A stretch of DNA of 45,469 nt from Deltaproteobacteria bacterium (lineage in GTDB: Bacteria; SAR324; XYD2-FULL-50-16), in assembly GCA_018657625.1 (NCBI GenBank), contig JABHWU010000078.1, forward strand, positions 1-45,469, written 5' to 3'. Shown one piece after another: positions 7,618-16,718 of this stretch; the first letter of the stretch is position 1; each line of letters opens with the position of its first letter. The notes beneath the pieces were generated by a model, which was not told where the DNA came from, made no database searches, and saw nothing but the letters and a program-made list of their open reading frames with translations. The translations under genes and the position numbers were made by a program.

Positions 7618-9654
7618 TTACTTAAATTTATCGAAAAAGCGGCCTCTGGCGCTCATTCTTTCCCGTTCTGCTTCTAGGGGATCTGATTCAATGAAATCAG
7701 GAGATCTTAGCAAAGATTGATCAATTTCTTCTATGAACCGGGAAGGCATATTATACTTGAGTTCACCATACAACATCCTGGTTTTAGACATGCTAAGCGT
7801 CAACACTTTTTTGGCCCTTGTAAGAGCCACATAAAATAAGCGTCTTTCTTCTTCAGCATTATAATCCCCGGTTTGATGGGACTCATCCAGAGATCTCTGA
7901 TTTGGAAATTGCCCTTCATTCATCCCGACAATGGCAACATAATTAAATTCCAGTCCTTTGGCAGAATGAACTGTGAATAAACTCACCTGATCAACAGTTT
8001 CATCATGTTTATCCGAATCAGTAAAAAGTGATACGTAATCTAAGAAATCGATTAAATTAGCACTGGATCCTTCCCCTTTTCTCCGGTCACCATAGAGGTA
8101 TAAGGTATTTAAAAACTCATAATAATTAGTAACTTTGTTTTCCCGAAGTTTTTCATTTTTTTCCTGTTTTTCGATTTCACCTTTCATATCGATTTGAGTA
8201 AAAAAGTCCTTGAACACTTCCCAGAAGGGTTCTTCAATAATTCTTTTTTGATAACTATAGACTAAATTTACAAATGACTGAATGCTCTTTTTTGCCCGGG
8301 CTTTTAGTGATTCAATGTTATCGGCCTGTTCCATCATTTCAAATAATGAGAGATTGCGTTCAATTCTGGTTTTTGTTAAGGCCATTATGGTATTTTTCCC
8401 AAGATCCCGCCGGGGATAATTAATGACTCTTAATAAACTGACTTCATCTTTCAGATTATGAAAAAATCGCATATAAGCAATACAATCCTGAATTTCCTTG
8501 CGATCAAAAAACTTGGTACCACCAATTAACTGATATGGAATACCGTCATTTCGGAGTTGTTCTTCAATGGCCCGGGATTGAAAGTTAGATCGATATAAAA
8601 AGGCAAATTCTGACCATAAAACGCCCCGACTGTATTTATAGGCGCGCATTCTGGACACAACCTCAGTCAACTCCTCTTTAGGGGTGTTTTCTACAATCCA
8701 GTCTATTTTTTCGCCTTTATTACCTTCTGTCCACAAATCCTTGGCCATTCGGTTTTCATTATTGGCAATGACAGCGTTAGCTGCTGAAAGAATGGTATTG
8801 GTTGAACGGTAGTTTTGTTCAAGTTTGATGGTTTCGGTTTCGGGAAAGTCTTTTTTAAAATCATGGATATTTCTGATATCTGCGCCTCGCCAGCCATAAA
8901 TGGATTGATCATCATCACCCACCACACAAATTTTCTGATAGTGGGCGGCCAGATACATTACCAGTTTATATTGAACCCGGTTGGTATCCTGATACTCATC
9001 TACCATAATATACTCATATTGTATCTTTAAGGTTGCCAGTTCGTCCGGAAATCGCTTGATTAATTTAAAAGTCAGAAATAATATATCTTCAAAATCAACA
9101 GCGTTACAACCTTTGAGGGTTTTATTGTATTCTTTGAAGATAAAACCAGTGGTTTGAGCAAAGGGATCCAGCTTTTGATCCAGAAACTGTTCCGGACCTT
9201 TCCCTTCGCCTTTGACTTTCATGATTTCATAATAAACGGCCTTGGGATTGTAAACTTTCGGGTCCAAACCTTCATCTTCATAGATTGTTTTGATGGTCGC
9301 CTGTTGATTGGTGGTATCAAATATCACAAAATCTCTTTGGTAACCCAATAAATGAATGTACTTTCTGAGAATTCTGACACAAAGTGAATGAAAGGTCGTT
9401 ACGGTGATTCCTTTGGTTTTTCCTTTTAAAAGATGCCTGACCCGTTCTGCCATTTCTTTGGCAGCTTTGTTGGTAAAGGTCAGTGCCAGTATCGATTTTG
9501 GATCTACCCCTTTGGAGATTAAATAAGCGATTCGATAAGTAATTACCCGGGTCTTTCCGCTACCGGCTCCTGCCAGTAGTAGAACCGGTTTATTTGTCGT
9601 ACAAACCGCTTTTTTCTGTTCGGGGTTCAGTTGGGTTAGATCAATTGTATTCAT
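7618..9654 (-). CDS. rep: UvrD/Rep-family superfamily 1 DNA helicase
   Basis: This is a 3'-5' ATP-dependent DNA helicase of 678 residues. Motifs appear in order: Q-motif LNPEQKKAV, Walker A GAGSGKT (29-35), FTNKAAKEM (Ia), VDEYQDTN (II), GDDDQSIYGWRGAD (III), LEQNYRS (IV), VSLFTVHSAKGLEFNYV (V) and VALTRAKK (VI). The length, the RFIEEI motif and the short ERMSARGRFFDKF tail fit Rep more than UvrD or PcrA, which have a longer C-terminus. The symbol is therefore given with reserve. Likely roles are clearing proteins ahead of replication forks and fork restart. It is divergent from the U32 gene with a 35-bp gap. Confidence 0.9.
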   Translation of the reverse strand: MNTIDLTQLNPEQKKAVCTTNKPVLLLAGAGSGKTRVITYRIAYLISKGVDPKSILALTFTNKAAKEMAERVRHLLKGKTKGITVTTFHSLCVRILRKYIHLLGYQRDFVIFDTTNQQATIKTIYEDEGLDPKVYNPKAVYYEIMKVKGEGKGPEQFLDQKLDPFAQTTGFIFKEYNKTLKGCNAVDFEDILFLTFKLIKRFPDELATLKIQYEYIMVDEYQDTNRVQYKLVMYLAAHYQKICVVGDDDQSIYGWRGADIRNIHDFKKDFPETETIKLEQNYRSTNTILSAANAVIANNENRMAKDLWTEGNKGEKIDWIVENTPKEELTEVVSRMRAYKYSRGVLWSEFAFLYRSNFQSRAIEEQLRNDGIPYQLIGGTKFFDRKEIQDCIAYMRFFHNLKDEVSLLRVINYPRRDLGKNTIMALTKTRIERNLSLFEMMEQADNIESLKARAKKSIQSFVNLVYSYQKRIIEEPFWEVFKDFFTQIDMKGEIEKQEKNEKLRENKVTNYYEFLNTLYLYGDRRKGEGSSANLIDFLDYVSLFTDSDKHDETVDQVSLFTVHSAKGLEFNYVAIVGMNEGQFPNQRSLDESHQTGDYNAEEERRLFYVALTRAKKVLTLSMSKTRMLYGELKYNMPSRFIEEIDQSLLRSPDFIESDPLEAERERMSARGRFFDKFK

Positions 9655-9689
9655 ATTTGTTTTTTTTAAACGAGTCCTTGTTTATTTAA

Positions 9690-10886
9690 ATGAAGATTGA
9701 ACTATTAGCACCTGCCGGAAATTTAGAAAAGTTGAAAATTGCCATTCGTTATGGTGCAGATGCTGTATATATAGCAGGGCAACAGTTTGGGCTTCGAAGT
9801 GCCGCAGATAATTTTTCCAGATATGAAGTTGAGCAGGCGATTTCTTTTGCCCATCACCGAAAGAAAAAAGTCTACATAACACTCAATGCTTATCTCCATA
9901 ATCATGAGTTAGAAGAACTACCTGAGTTTTTAGGGTTTTTAAATGAAGTTCATCCGGATGGTGTGATCTGTTCTGATCTTGGTGTCGTGAGTTGTGTTGG
10001 ACAACACACAAATATTCCCATTCATATTTCTACACAGGCGTCTGTACTTAATCAATATCATGCTGAAGTTTGGAAACAACACGGTGCGCATCGCATTGTT
10101 ACCGGCCGTGAAATCAGTATTCAGGAAGCTGCTGATATTAAAAAAAATACCGGTTTAGAAGTAGAGATGTTTATTCACGGTGCGATGTGTATGTCTTATT
10201 CCGGTCAATGTACCATTTCAAATTATACTGCTGGTAGAGATAGTAATCGCGGGGGATGTATCCAGAGTTGCCGGTTTAAATATAAGTTATATCCGGAAGA
10301 CCAGAAACCGGTGGATACTTTTTTCATGAGTTCCAAAGATTTGCAGGGTATTCGCTTGTTGGATCAATTTAAGCATTATGGAATCGATTCCTTAAAAATT
10401 GAAGGGCGTATGAAGAGTAATCTCTATATTGCCTCTACCGTTAGAGCTTATTCACAGGCACTGAATCGGCTACAGAATCATCAGGATGTTAATTATGATT
10501 ATTTTGAAAATGAACTTAAAAAAATTCCCAATCGTGAATATACGACCGGCTCTTTAAGTTCACCAGCAGATGAAACTTCTGTTTACGATAAACAGGATGA
10601 ATTATGTACCGATTATGAAATGGCCGGTAACATATTGGAGATTGACCGTTCTCAAAAACGGTGTGCCTTCCAGGCCAAGAATAAGATTCAAATCGGCGAA
10701 GAGCTGGAAATTCTGACATTTTCTGATTCAGTTAAAACCATTAAAATTGATCATCTCTTGAATATGTCTAATGTAGTTTTGACGGTTGCTCAACCAAATA
10801 ATATATTCTGGTTACCCTGGCAGGAAGGAATGGAGGTTCAAAACGTGGCCCGTATGAAAAAAACCAATGATAATAGAATAAGATGA
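9690..10886 (+). CDS. Peptidase U32 family protein, probable RNA-hydroxylation enzyme
   Basis: This 398-residue protein shows the U32 signature around MFIHGAMCMSYSGQC. Four cysteines, C167, C174, C190 and C194 (C-X6-C-X15-C-X3-C, ending GGCIQSCR), match the Fe-S ligands of the U32 group. Despite the peptidase name, characterised members with this pattern (TrhP, RlhA, UbiU) carry out oxygen-independent hydroxylation of tRNA U34, 23S rRNA C2501 or ubiquinone precursors, usually with prephenate as oxygen donor. The N-terminal MKIELLAPAGN is typical. It overlaps the next gene by four bases (ATGA), so the two are translated together. TrhP-like is my best guess; the substrate is not proven. Confidence 0.87.
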   Translation: MKIELLAPAGNLEKLKIAIRYGADAVYIAGQQFGLRSAADNFSRYEVEQAISFAHHRKKKVYITLNAYLHNHELEELPEFLGFLNEVHPDGVICSDLGVVSCVGQHTNIPIHISTQASVLNQYHAEVWKQHGAHRIVTGREISIQEAADIKKNTGLEVEMFIHGAMCMSYSGQCTISNYTAGRDSNRGGCIQSCRFKYKLYPEDQKPVDTFFMSSKDLQGIRLLDQFKHYGIDSLKIEGRMKSNLYIASTVRAYSQALNRLQNHQDVNYDYFENELKKIPNREYTTGSLSSPADETSVYDKQDELCTDYEMAGNILEIDRSQKRCAFQAKNKIQIGEELEILTFSDSVKTIKIDHLLNMSNVVLTVAQPNNIFWLPWQEGMEVQNVARMKKTNDNRIR

Positions 10887-11998
10887 AGGTTTTACTAAAT
10901 ATAAATCACATGAATCAGTTGGATTTTGTGTGTATGACAAAAATAGATGAAGTTCTTATTCAGACAAAGCGGTTTTCCCGAGTGGGTTTTATTGAAGATA
11001 AAGATCTTGATGAGTGCTTTTTGAAATTAAAGAAATCAAATAAAACATTAATTCTGGATTGGAACACTTTGGTAAAAGATTCAGAAATTGAAGTGATCAA
11101 ACTACACCTTTTAAAGGTAGCGGATAAAATCGATGTTATCCGATTTTTAGATCCGGGTGTGGGGCTGTTATTAAAAGAAATATTACCTCAAAAAGAACTC
11201 CATTTTTCTATGGAGTTTGGAAATTTTAATGCATGGGGGATTAAAAATTGGGTGAACTGCTTTAACCCTCAATTAACCAGAATAATCCTTTCTAATCAGT
11301 TACCACTGGCCGAGATCAGGAAAATTGATGTCGATATTGAAATAGAGATTCAGGGATGTGGCCGGATTGAGTTATTTTACTCCCCCAGAAAGTTAATTCA
11401 TCGCTCGTTAAACCAGTCAAGTGATTCGATATCATTGCTTGGGGCCAGTGAAGATCGACCGACACAAATATCCCCGCTAATTGAAAATGATTCGGGAACA
11501 TTCATGTTTTATGATAAAGATCTGTTTATTTTAGATGGGTTAAGTTTTGAAGATATTTGTCCGGATTATATCCGTTTAGAGTTGTATCATCTGGATCAGT
11601 TTGAAATGCTAGCTCAGACTTTTCCTGAACCAGGTTGGGTAAAAAAGTTAGCAAAAACATTAACCAGCAAAACTACCCGGGGTTTTTATAGAGTAAATAA
11701 ATCCCATGCGCCGCTTCAAAGACTAACAAACAAGCATATTAAAAAGGAATCGGAAGCAAAAGTAGGTGTTATTCTGGAGTCTGTAAAAAAACAACATATG
11801 ATCGTTGAAATTCTAAAAGAGCTAATGCTACCAGCTCAGATTCTGTTTTGTTCTCCCGAGGGTAAGCAAGTAGAGAGTACCGTCCGGAAAGTTGAGAATT
11901 TGAGTGGAACGGTGATTGAGGAGAATATCCAACCAGGATATTATAAGCTACCCTGGATTAAGCATGTTGTTCCGGCTTCAGTCTTAAGAGTTTTCTAG
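10883..11998 (+). CDS. Divergent second U32-like protein, partner of the upstream U32 gene
   Basis: The 371-residue product is only weakly U32-like. It has a similar alternating beta/alpha pattern and the stretch IEIQGCGRIELFYSPRKLI, which corresponds to the conserved G-R-(L/I)-x-L-x-Y-S region of U32 proteins such as UbiV. The cysteine cluster of the upstream protein is absent, so it is unlikely to hold the same Fe-S cluster. Coupling through the 4-base overlap suggests the two act as a heteromeric pair, as UbiU/UbiV and the paired TrhP1/TrhP2 genes do. It may be a scaffold or substrate-binding subunit (inferred). Its 3' end overlaps the convergent TPR gene by 15 bases. Confidence 0.65.
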   Translation: MKVLLNINHMNQLDFVCMTKIDEVLIQTKRFSRVGFIEDKDLDECFLKLKKSNKTLILDWNTLVKDSEIEVIKLHLLKVADKIDVIRFLDPGVGLLLKEILPQKELHFSMEFGNFNAWGIKNWVNCFNPQLTRIILSNQLPLAEIRKIDVDIEIEIQGCGRIELFYSPRKLIHRSLNQSSDSISLLGASEDRPTQISPLIENDSGTFMFYDKDLFILDGLSFEDICPDYIRLELYHLDQFEMLAQTFPEPGWVKKLAKTLTSKTTRGFYRVNKSHAPLQRLTNKHIKKESEAKVGVILESVKKQHMIVEILKELMLPAQILFCSPEGKQVESTVRKVENLSGTVIEENIQPGYYKLPWIKHVVPASVLRVF

Positions 11999-12871
11999 TT
12001 TCTTCTGTTTGCGGGCCAGCATCTCAGCTTTTTTAAGTGATTGAAAACTTGCATAATCTGCTGAAGCGTCCATTATATTTCCCAGCTTGGTTTCCAGGAC
12101 ACTTTTCGTCGCGTAGGCTTCTTTCATTGTGCCGTCTAACTTAATAACCTGCTCGCAAAGCAATAGAGCCTGTTTGGGTTCATTTAACTGAGATAAAAAT
12201 TTCGCTTTCAGTAAAAGCATTTCCGGCTCATCATCACTTTTTTGTAGTAATTTCTCTAACTCCGTAATGCCCCGCATTAAAGCATCTTTGCTTTTTTCAG
12301 GACTGGGGTGCGTAGAACCTTTTTTATACAAGGCTTTCGCCAGGTTGAATTGGGCGACATCAAGGAGTTTATTGTTTTTCACTGCCGCTAAAAAAAACTT
12401 AATGGCCGAATTATAATTTTTTTGTTTTAACTGGATTACCCCCATATTATTGTTGGCTAACGCATTTTGAGGGTCACTTTTTAATGTTTTAGCAATAAAT
12501 AACTTCTTTTTTTCTGCCATTATATTTCGATCATCCCCTAATCGATCATATACTTTGATAATTTTATGATAAATATGAACCTGGGTGTAATCGATACTAA
12601 GCGCTCGTTGGTAAAACTTAATAGCCGTTTTCGCATTTTGAATACCACCCAGCTCCAGATAAGTATTTCCTATACCTAAAAAGGCTTGCATACATTTGGG
12701 ATCTTCTTTAATAGCTGCTTTATAGGCAGAAATAGATTGTTCGTATTGTTCCTGCTCGAATAGGTTTTTCCCAAATCGCAGGTATTTTTGAACTGGAGTT
12801 GCAAAATAGTTAAATGGATTTAAGATTTCCTTAATTTTTTTCTTATGAGTAAAGGTGCTTGTTTTCACCAT
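11984..12871 (-). CDS. TPR-repeat protein, cytoplasmic
   Basis: The 295-residue protein has no signal peptide. TPR motifs start near residue 30 (YLRFGKNLFEQEQYEQSISAY, then KCMQAFLGIGNTYLELG, ALANNNMGVIQLKQKNY, AQFNLAKALYKKG, PEMLLLKAKFLSQL, KEAYATKSVLETKLGN) and fill nearly the whole protein. It ends with a basic helix (KKAEMLARKQKKLENS). It probably serves as a protein-binding scaffold; no partner can be named. Its upstream region is occupied 33 bases away by MITE-like copy A, so its promoter is either in the short gap, in the element, or beyond it. Confidence 0.8.
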   Translation of the reverse strand: MVKTSTFTHKKKIKEILNPFNYFATPVQKYLRFGKNLFEQEQYEQSISAYKAAIKEDPKCMQAFLGIGNTYLELGGIQNAKTAIKFYQRALSIDYTQVHIYHKIIKVYDRLGDDRNIMAEKKKLFIAKTLKSDPQNALANNNMGVIQLKQKNYNSAIKFFLAAVKNNKLLDVAQFNLAKALYKKGSTHPSPEKSKDALMRGITELEKLLQKSDDEPEMLLLKAKFLSQLNEPKQALLLCEQVIKLDGTMKEAYATKSVLETKLGNIMDASADYASFQSLKKAEMLARKQKKLENS

Positions 12872-12903
12872 AAATTTTACTATTTTTAAAGAATTTATTT
12901 AAT

Positions 12904-13045
12904 GTCTGAACGAAAAATAGGTAATTCGGGGACATGTACAATACTTAACAAAGACTTAACCATGAAATACCAAGTTGTTACGAGGATCGTGAGACTTCGT
13001 AGCGATACCCCTAATTACCGGATTGATGCATTTTCGTTCAAAGAC
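12904..13045 (+). mobile_element. MITE-like element, copy A
   Basis: The element starts GTCTGAACGAAAA and ends TTTTCGTTCAAAGAC, which are near-perfect terminal inverted repeats. Inside them lies a second inverted pair, GTAATTCGGGG and CCCCTAATTAC. It has no coding capacity. TATTTAAT sits immediately on both sides (12896-12903 and 13046-13053), as expected for an 8-bp target duplication. Copies B, C and D share the internal block from GTTACGAGGATCGTGAGAC to CGATAC. Confidence 0.85.
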
Positions 13046-13408
13046 TATTTAATATCCGTGATCGTAAAGTAAAGATTGATACTTGACCGGAATCAATGAA
13101 ATTTTTCAAAGGGTCTTTTTTTTATTTTAAGCAGTATAGACTCAGTCTTTGATAAAAAAACGATTTTGTTTTTAAAAATGATAATATTTCATTTTGAAAA
13201 AATATTCAACTCTCATTAACAGAAGGTGAAATGGTACTGTTTTTTTTTAAAAGATTCAGTTATGATCCATTTGAAAAATAGGGATAATTAATTAGCTTAT
13301 GCAAACAGATAATATACTTCGACTTCGCTTAGCATACTGATAGGGAAAAATGAAAATTGTTCAGAAAATCATGTACCTGTTAGAGTTGTTGGCATTGACC
13401 ATAAATGA
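13046..13408. other. Gene-free stretch before the YihY gene
   Basis: No gene is seen. At 13314-13345 there is an inverted copy of the second dispersed repeat (reverse complement begins CCCTATCAGTATGCTAAGCG). A poly-T run lies at 13113-13121. No clear promoter for the YihY gene was found. Confidence 0.5.
13314..13345 (-). repeat. Dispersed repeat family 2, short inverted copy
   Basis: On the minus strand it reads CCCTATCAGTATGCTAAGCG and continues AAGTCGAAGTAT. This matches the heads of the copies at 25262 and 41613 with few changes. Confidence 0.6.
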
Positions 13409-14779
13409 ATGATGAAAAAACTGCTCTCATATATTAAAGATTTTTATGGTGTATTTAAACTAACAAAACCTGGACAGTTTTGCGAAAAAATCTATCGAAT
13501 TTTGTTCTTGATGTCCAAACTATCCAGTGAGAGAAAAATTCCTGCCTTAGCCCAGTCACTGGCTTATACAACGATTTTGTCTCTGGTTCCAATTGTGGCA
13601 ATTTTCTTTGCTGTTTTGGGACGATTAAATACGGATGAAGGGAAAAAAGAGCAAGTAAAACAGTTTATTTCTAAATACTTCTTCCCGGATCATGCTGATA
13701 ATATCTTCTTAAAACTAGAAAGTATGACACAGGATTCACTGGCATTTGGTGCAGTCGGGTTACCAACGCTGATTTTGGCGGGAATCTTATTATATATAAA
13801 GGGGAGTTCGTCCATTAACAAAATATGGACTTCAGAGCAGCAACATAAGTGGTTTAGGAACGGTTTAGCTTTTTTTATGACGCTTTTTTTCGGGCCAATA
13901 TTGTTGGTTTTGGTCTTTTCTATTCCAGCCTATCTGCAGACATTGCCATATTATCAAATGTATTTTCAACAGATTGTGAATTATGGTCATATCGATGCTG
14001 TCGTGACTCAATTAATTCCTATTGCCGTTTCTACCTTTGGACTTTTTGTGTTGTATCAATACATCCCTGCCACCTCTGTCCACCCTTCCAGTGCGATTCG
14101 CGGGGCATTCGTATCTGCTTTGTTGATTCAAGGAAGTAATATGCTGGTTAGTGGATATTTTAAGAATTTCTCTAGTTTTGATGTGATTTACGGCGCTTTG
14201 GCGATCATTCCTATATTTTTACTATGGGTGTTTGTGGTTTGGTTGGTTGTGTTATTAGGAGCGGCTTTTGCTTTTATTTATCAGTTTCATCATGAAACGA
14301 ATTACATGAACTTAAAAGGCCTTTATAACAATGAATCACTACTAACCTCAGCCTTATATATACTTACCTACCTGGGATTAACTTTTAAAAAGAAATATGC
14401 GGCCCCTAATTTTGATCATCTGCAATTGGCGCTGGGACTTAATCGTAAACGATTGATATATCTATTAAGTGTTTTAAAAGATGAAGGATTTATTATTTCC
14501 TTTGAAGACTCTAAAAAGAAATTTAACAATATTAAATATCAGCCAGCAGTAACATTAAAAGAAATCCGTCTGCAGGATTTGATAAAGCTCTTTCATAAAC
14601 CGCAGGAATTAGAAGTGTTACCAAATAAACTCAGGAAGTTACTGCTTAAGTTTGATATTCACCCCGGTTTTTTAAAGGATGGCATGACAATCCAGGAATT
14701 GGTAGATTCCTATGAAGAGATTTACGATAATCTGGAAGTGAATAGTGATGGCCATAAATTGATTGATGTGACGACATAA
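13409..14779 (+). CDS. YihY/UPF0761 family membrane protein with C-terminal winged-helix-like extension
   Basis: The 456-residue protein has about six transmembrane helices in its first 290 residues. Conserved YihY/BrkB features are present: ALAQSLAYTTILSLVPIVA near residue 45, then IYGALAIIPIFLLWVFVVWLVVLLGAAFAF. The family was once called RNase BN by mistake and its function is open. The C-terminal 150 residues are soluble; HLQLALGLNRKRLIYLLSVLKDEGFI looks like a winged helix, seen in other long YihY proteins. No ribosome site stands out before the ATG at 13409. The cold shock gene and its terminator converge just downstream. Confidence 0.87.
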   Translation: MMKKLLSYIKDFYGVFKLTKPGQFCEKIYRILFLMSKLSSERKIPALAQSLAYTTILSLVPIVAIFFAVLGRLNTDEGKKEQVKQFISKYFFPDHADNIFLKLESMTQDSLAFGAVGLPTLILAGILLYIKGSSSINKIWTSEQQHKWFRNGLAFFMTLFFGPILLVLVFSIPAYLQTLPYYQMYFQQIVNYGHIDAVVTQLIPIAVSTFGLFVLYQYIPATSVHPSSAIRGAFVSALLIQGSNMLVSGYFKNFSSFDVIYGALAIIPIFLLWVFVVWLVVLLGAAFAFIYQFHHETNYMNLKGLYNNESLLTSALYILTYLGLTFKKKYAAPNFDHLQLALGLNRKRLIYLLSVLKDEGFIISFEDSKKKFNNIKYQPAVTLKEIRLQDLIKLFHKPQELEVLPNKLRKLLLKFDIHPGFLKDGMTIQELVDSYEEIYDNLEVNSDGHKLIDVTT

Positions 14780-14805
14780 AAAAAGCCATGTTAACCACAT
14801 GGCTT
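14778..14805 (-). terminator. Rho-independent terminator of the cold shock gene
   Basis: The perfect hairpin AAGCCATGT/ACATGGCTT (loop TAACC) is followed on the minus strand by seven T. It lies 53 bases past the cold shock stop codon. On the plus strand there is no T-run, so it serves mainly the minus strand. Confidence 0.85.
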
Positions 14806-14857
14806 ATCAATTGGACTTAACCTGATCTCAACTAAATTAGTCTGTTGAAATGCCTGC

Positions 14858-15049
14858 CTAGATTACTTTGACATTCGTTGCACAAGGCCCCTTTCTTCCT
14901 TCACCTAGCTCATACTCCACTTTGTCGCCTTCTTTTAATATATCCCCAATAATATCAGTTTTATGAATAAAAATATCCGGGCCGTTATCTTGTTCGATAA
15001 ATCCATAGCCTTTCACCGGATTGAACCATTTAACTTTACCTTGCGCCAT
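14858..15049 (-). CDS. Cold shock protein (CspA family)
   Basis: The 63-residue protein is one OB-fold cold shock domain with both RNA-binding motifs: RNP1 KGYGFIE and RNP2 DIFIHK. It starts MAQGKVKWFNPVKGYGF and ends GPCATNVKVI. It binds single-stranded RNA or DNA and likely melts mRNA structure. The ribosome site AAAAGGTT lies about five bases before the ATG. A TATAAT box on the minus strand (15154-15149) would give a leader of nearly 100 bases containing the hairpin at 15082-15095; long leaders are usual for cold-regulated csp mRNAs, but cold control is only inferred. Confidence 0.95.
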   Translation of the reverse strand: MAQGKVKWFNPVKGYGFIEQDNGPDIFIHKTDIIGDILKEGDKVEYELGEGRKGPCATNVKVI

Positions 15050-15561
15050 GCTAACCTTTTTTAATATTATTTATATCACTCTCCACAAATGTGGATATAC
15101 TTTTGTTGTTTTTTAACGATTAAAACACTATTTTGCAAGAAAAAATTTATTATATTTAACATTTTTACCCTTTTTTTAAATTAGCTTGTTGGTTGATGGT
15201 ATTTATTAGAAACTAAATCAAACACTTTTTTAATATCGAAACATATTGAAAATAAACCAATAAGATCAATAAACCATTTATATTTTTTCGGATAGCTATT
15301 GTCATTTACCCTTGATTCTCAAATTATTAATAGTTTTTTCTCCCTAACAGTTTACATAAGTATAAAAACTGAAGTATCTTCTTAAATATACCGGACTAAT
15401 ATTCAATAATTGAATTTGCGTACAGTCACAAAGTATAAAAACTGAAGTATCTCCTTAAATATAGGCATTTATAAAATCTGACATTTTTATTGATTTTTAT
15501 ATATGGGGACTCTTATGATTGATTTTACCCAAAACATTTTTACAATTAATATACGAGAATT
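15050..15561. other. Gene-free stretch between csp and CDF genes
   Basis: The csp side holds a palindrome TCCACA-AA-TGTGGA (15082-15095) and a minus-strand TATAAT (15149-15154). The CDF side holds a 32-bp direct repeat (15359-15390 and 15432-15463, one mismatch) with a MITE-end fragment between the copies. No coding frame is supportable. Confidence 0.6.
15359..15463. repeat. 32-bp direct repeat enclosing a MITE-end fragment
   Basis: The sequence AGTATAAAAACTGAAGTATC plus twelve further bases occurs at 15359-15390 and again at 15432-15463 with one difference. Between them, 15389-15419 reads like the inner right end of MITE copy C (ACCGGACTAATATTCAATAA), with one inserted base and one substitution. 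Confidence 0.75.
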
Positions 15562-16701
15562 ATGGCTTTAGATCAAAACCAGTTAAATGAAAAATCAGCC
15601 TTAAATGTCACATGGTTAGGTGTTTTTGCCAATTTAGCCTTATCTGTTATAAAAGCTTTGGCCGGAGTCTTATTTAATTCTGTAGCCTTAATCTCAGATG
15701 CAGGGCACTCGATTTCTGATTTGATCTCAGATGCTGTAACAATCTGGGCTATAAAAATTTCCCATAAACCATCAGATACCAGTCACCCATACGGACATGG
15801 ACGTTTTGAGACAATGGGCACCCTGGCAATTTCGCTAATGCTGATATCAGCAGGGGTTGGTATTTTTTATCATAGTTTACAAAACATTAATCGAAATGAA
15901 TCTCCAGATGTTATTGCTATTTGGGTGGCGGTATTTTCCATATTGGTTAAGGAAATATTATATCAAATTTCAGCACATGTCGGAAAGAAACAAAAAAATC
16001 GTTTGTTAACGGCTAATGCCTGGCATCATAGAACCGATGCCATTTCTTCGGTGATTGCTTTGTTTGGAATTATTGGCAGTCGAATGGGATATCCTATTTT
16101 AGATCCCATAGCAGCTGTTCTGGTTTCAGGCTGGATTGTCAAAACAGGTGTAACCATTGGTTATGATGCCTTTAAAGATTTAACAGATACGCAACTGGAA
16201 AAGAATATCCTTAAACATATACTGGATATTTTGGATAATATTGATGGTGTTTTAAGACACCATGAACTCCGTGCCAGGAGGATGGGATCACATATTTTAA
16301 TTGATCTCCATATTGAGGTCCGGTGGGATGTCAGTGTTTCTGTGTCACATCAGGTTGCAGAACGTGTCAGAAGAACAATATTAAGTGAAATCCCACAGGT
16401 TAGTGAGGTATTGGTCCATGTTGATTCTGAAAATGACTTATATGAAAATGTGACTGAATTAATGCGCCCTCAAAAGGAAATTGAACAGGACATTGTGGCA
16501 GTCACTAGCGCGTATGATGAAATCAAACAAGTTACCCATATTGTTTGTCATTACCTGGAAGGTAAATTATCGGTTCAGTTAGATATAGAACTCGATTCAA
16601 ACCAAACGATTAGTCAGGCCAAAGTATTTGTAAATCAACTAAAACTTGATATAAAAAAAATACCAGATATTACCAATATTGATATTCATCTGGAATTGTA
16701 A
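15562..16701 (+). CDS. Cation diffusion facilitator (CDF) metal exporter
   Basis: The 379-residue inner-membrane protein has about six helices. It probably exports Zn2+, Fe2+ or Mn2+ in exchange for protons. Metal-site residues are visible in helix 2 (SDAGHSISD, H49 and D53) and helix 5 (AWHHRTDAISS, HxxxD). The loop HPYGHGRFETMG is typical. The C-terminus holds the cytosolic dimer domain (HELRARRMGSHILIDLHIEV) and then a second similar domain (THIVCHYLEGKLSVQLDIEL), so that domain is duplicated and the protein is longer than the common length of about 300. No strong ribosome site. Metal specificity cannot be told. Confidence 0.92.
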   Translation: MALDQNQLNEKSALNVTWLGVFANLALSVIKALAGVLFNSVALISDAGHSISDLISDAVTIWAIKISHKPSDTSHPYGHGRFETMGTLAISLMLISAGVGIFYHSLQNINRNESPDVIAIWVAVFSILVKEILYQISAHVGKKQKNRLLTANAWHHRTDAISSVIALFGIIGSRMGYPILDPIAAVLVSGWIVKTGVTIGYDAFKDLTDTQLEKNILKHILDILDNIDGVLRHHELRARRMGSHILIDLHIEVRWDVSVSVSHQVAERVRRTILSEIPQVSEVLVHVDSENDLYENVTELMRPQKEIEQDIVAVTSAYDEIKQVTHIVCHYLEGKLSVQLDIELDSNQTISQAKVFVNQLKLDIKKIPDITNIDIHLEL

Positions 16702-16718
16702 TGCTATTGCAATTTTCA

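Noticed and set aside
7618..9654. Helicase as UvrD or AddA-type
   Set aside because: Length and short C-terminus fit Rep better; no nuclease domain for AddA.
12904..13045. MITE copy A as a structured RNA or CRISPR repeat
   Set aside because: Copies are dispersed, with terminal repeats and target duplications, and are not regularly spaced.
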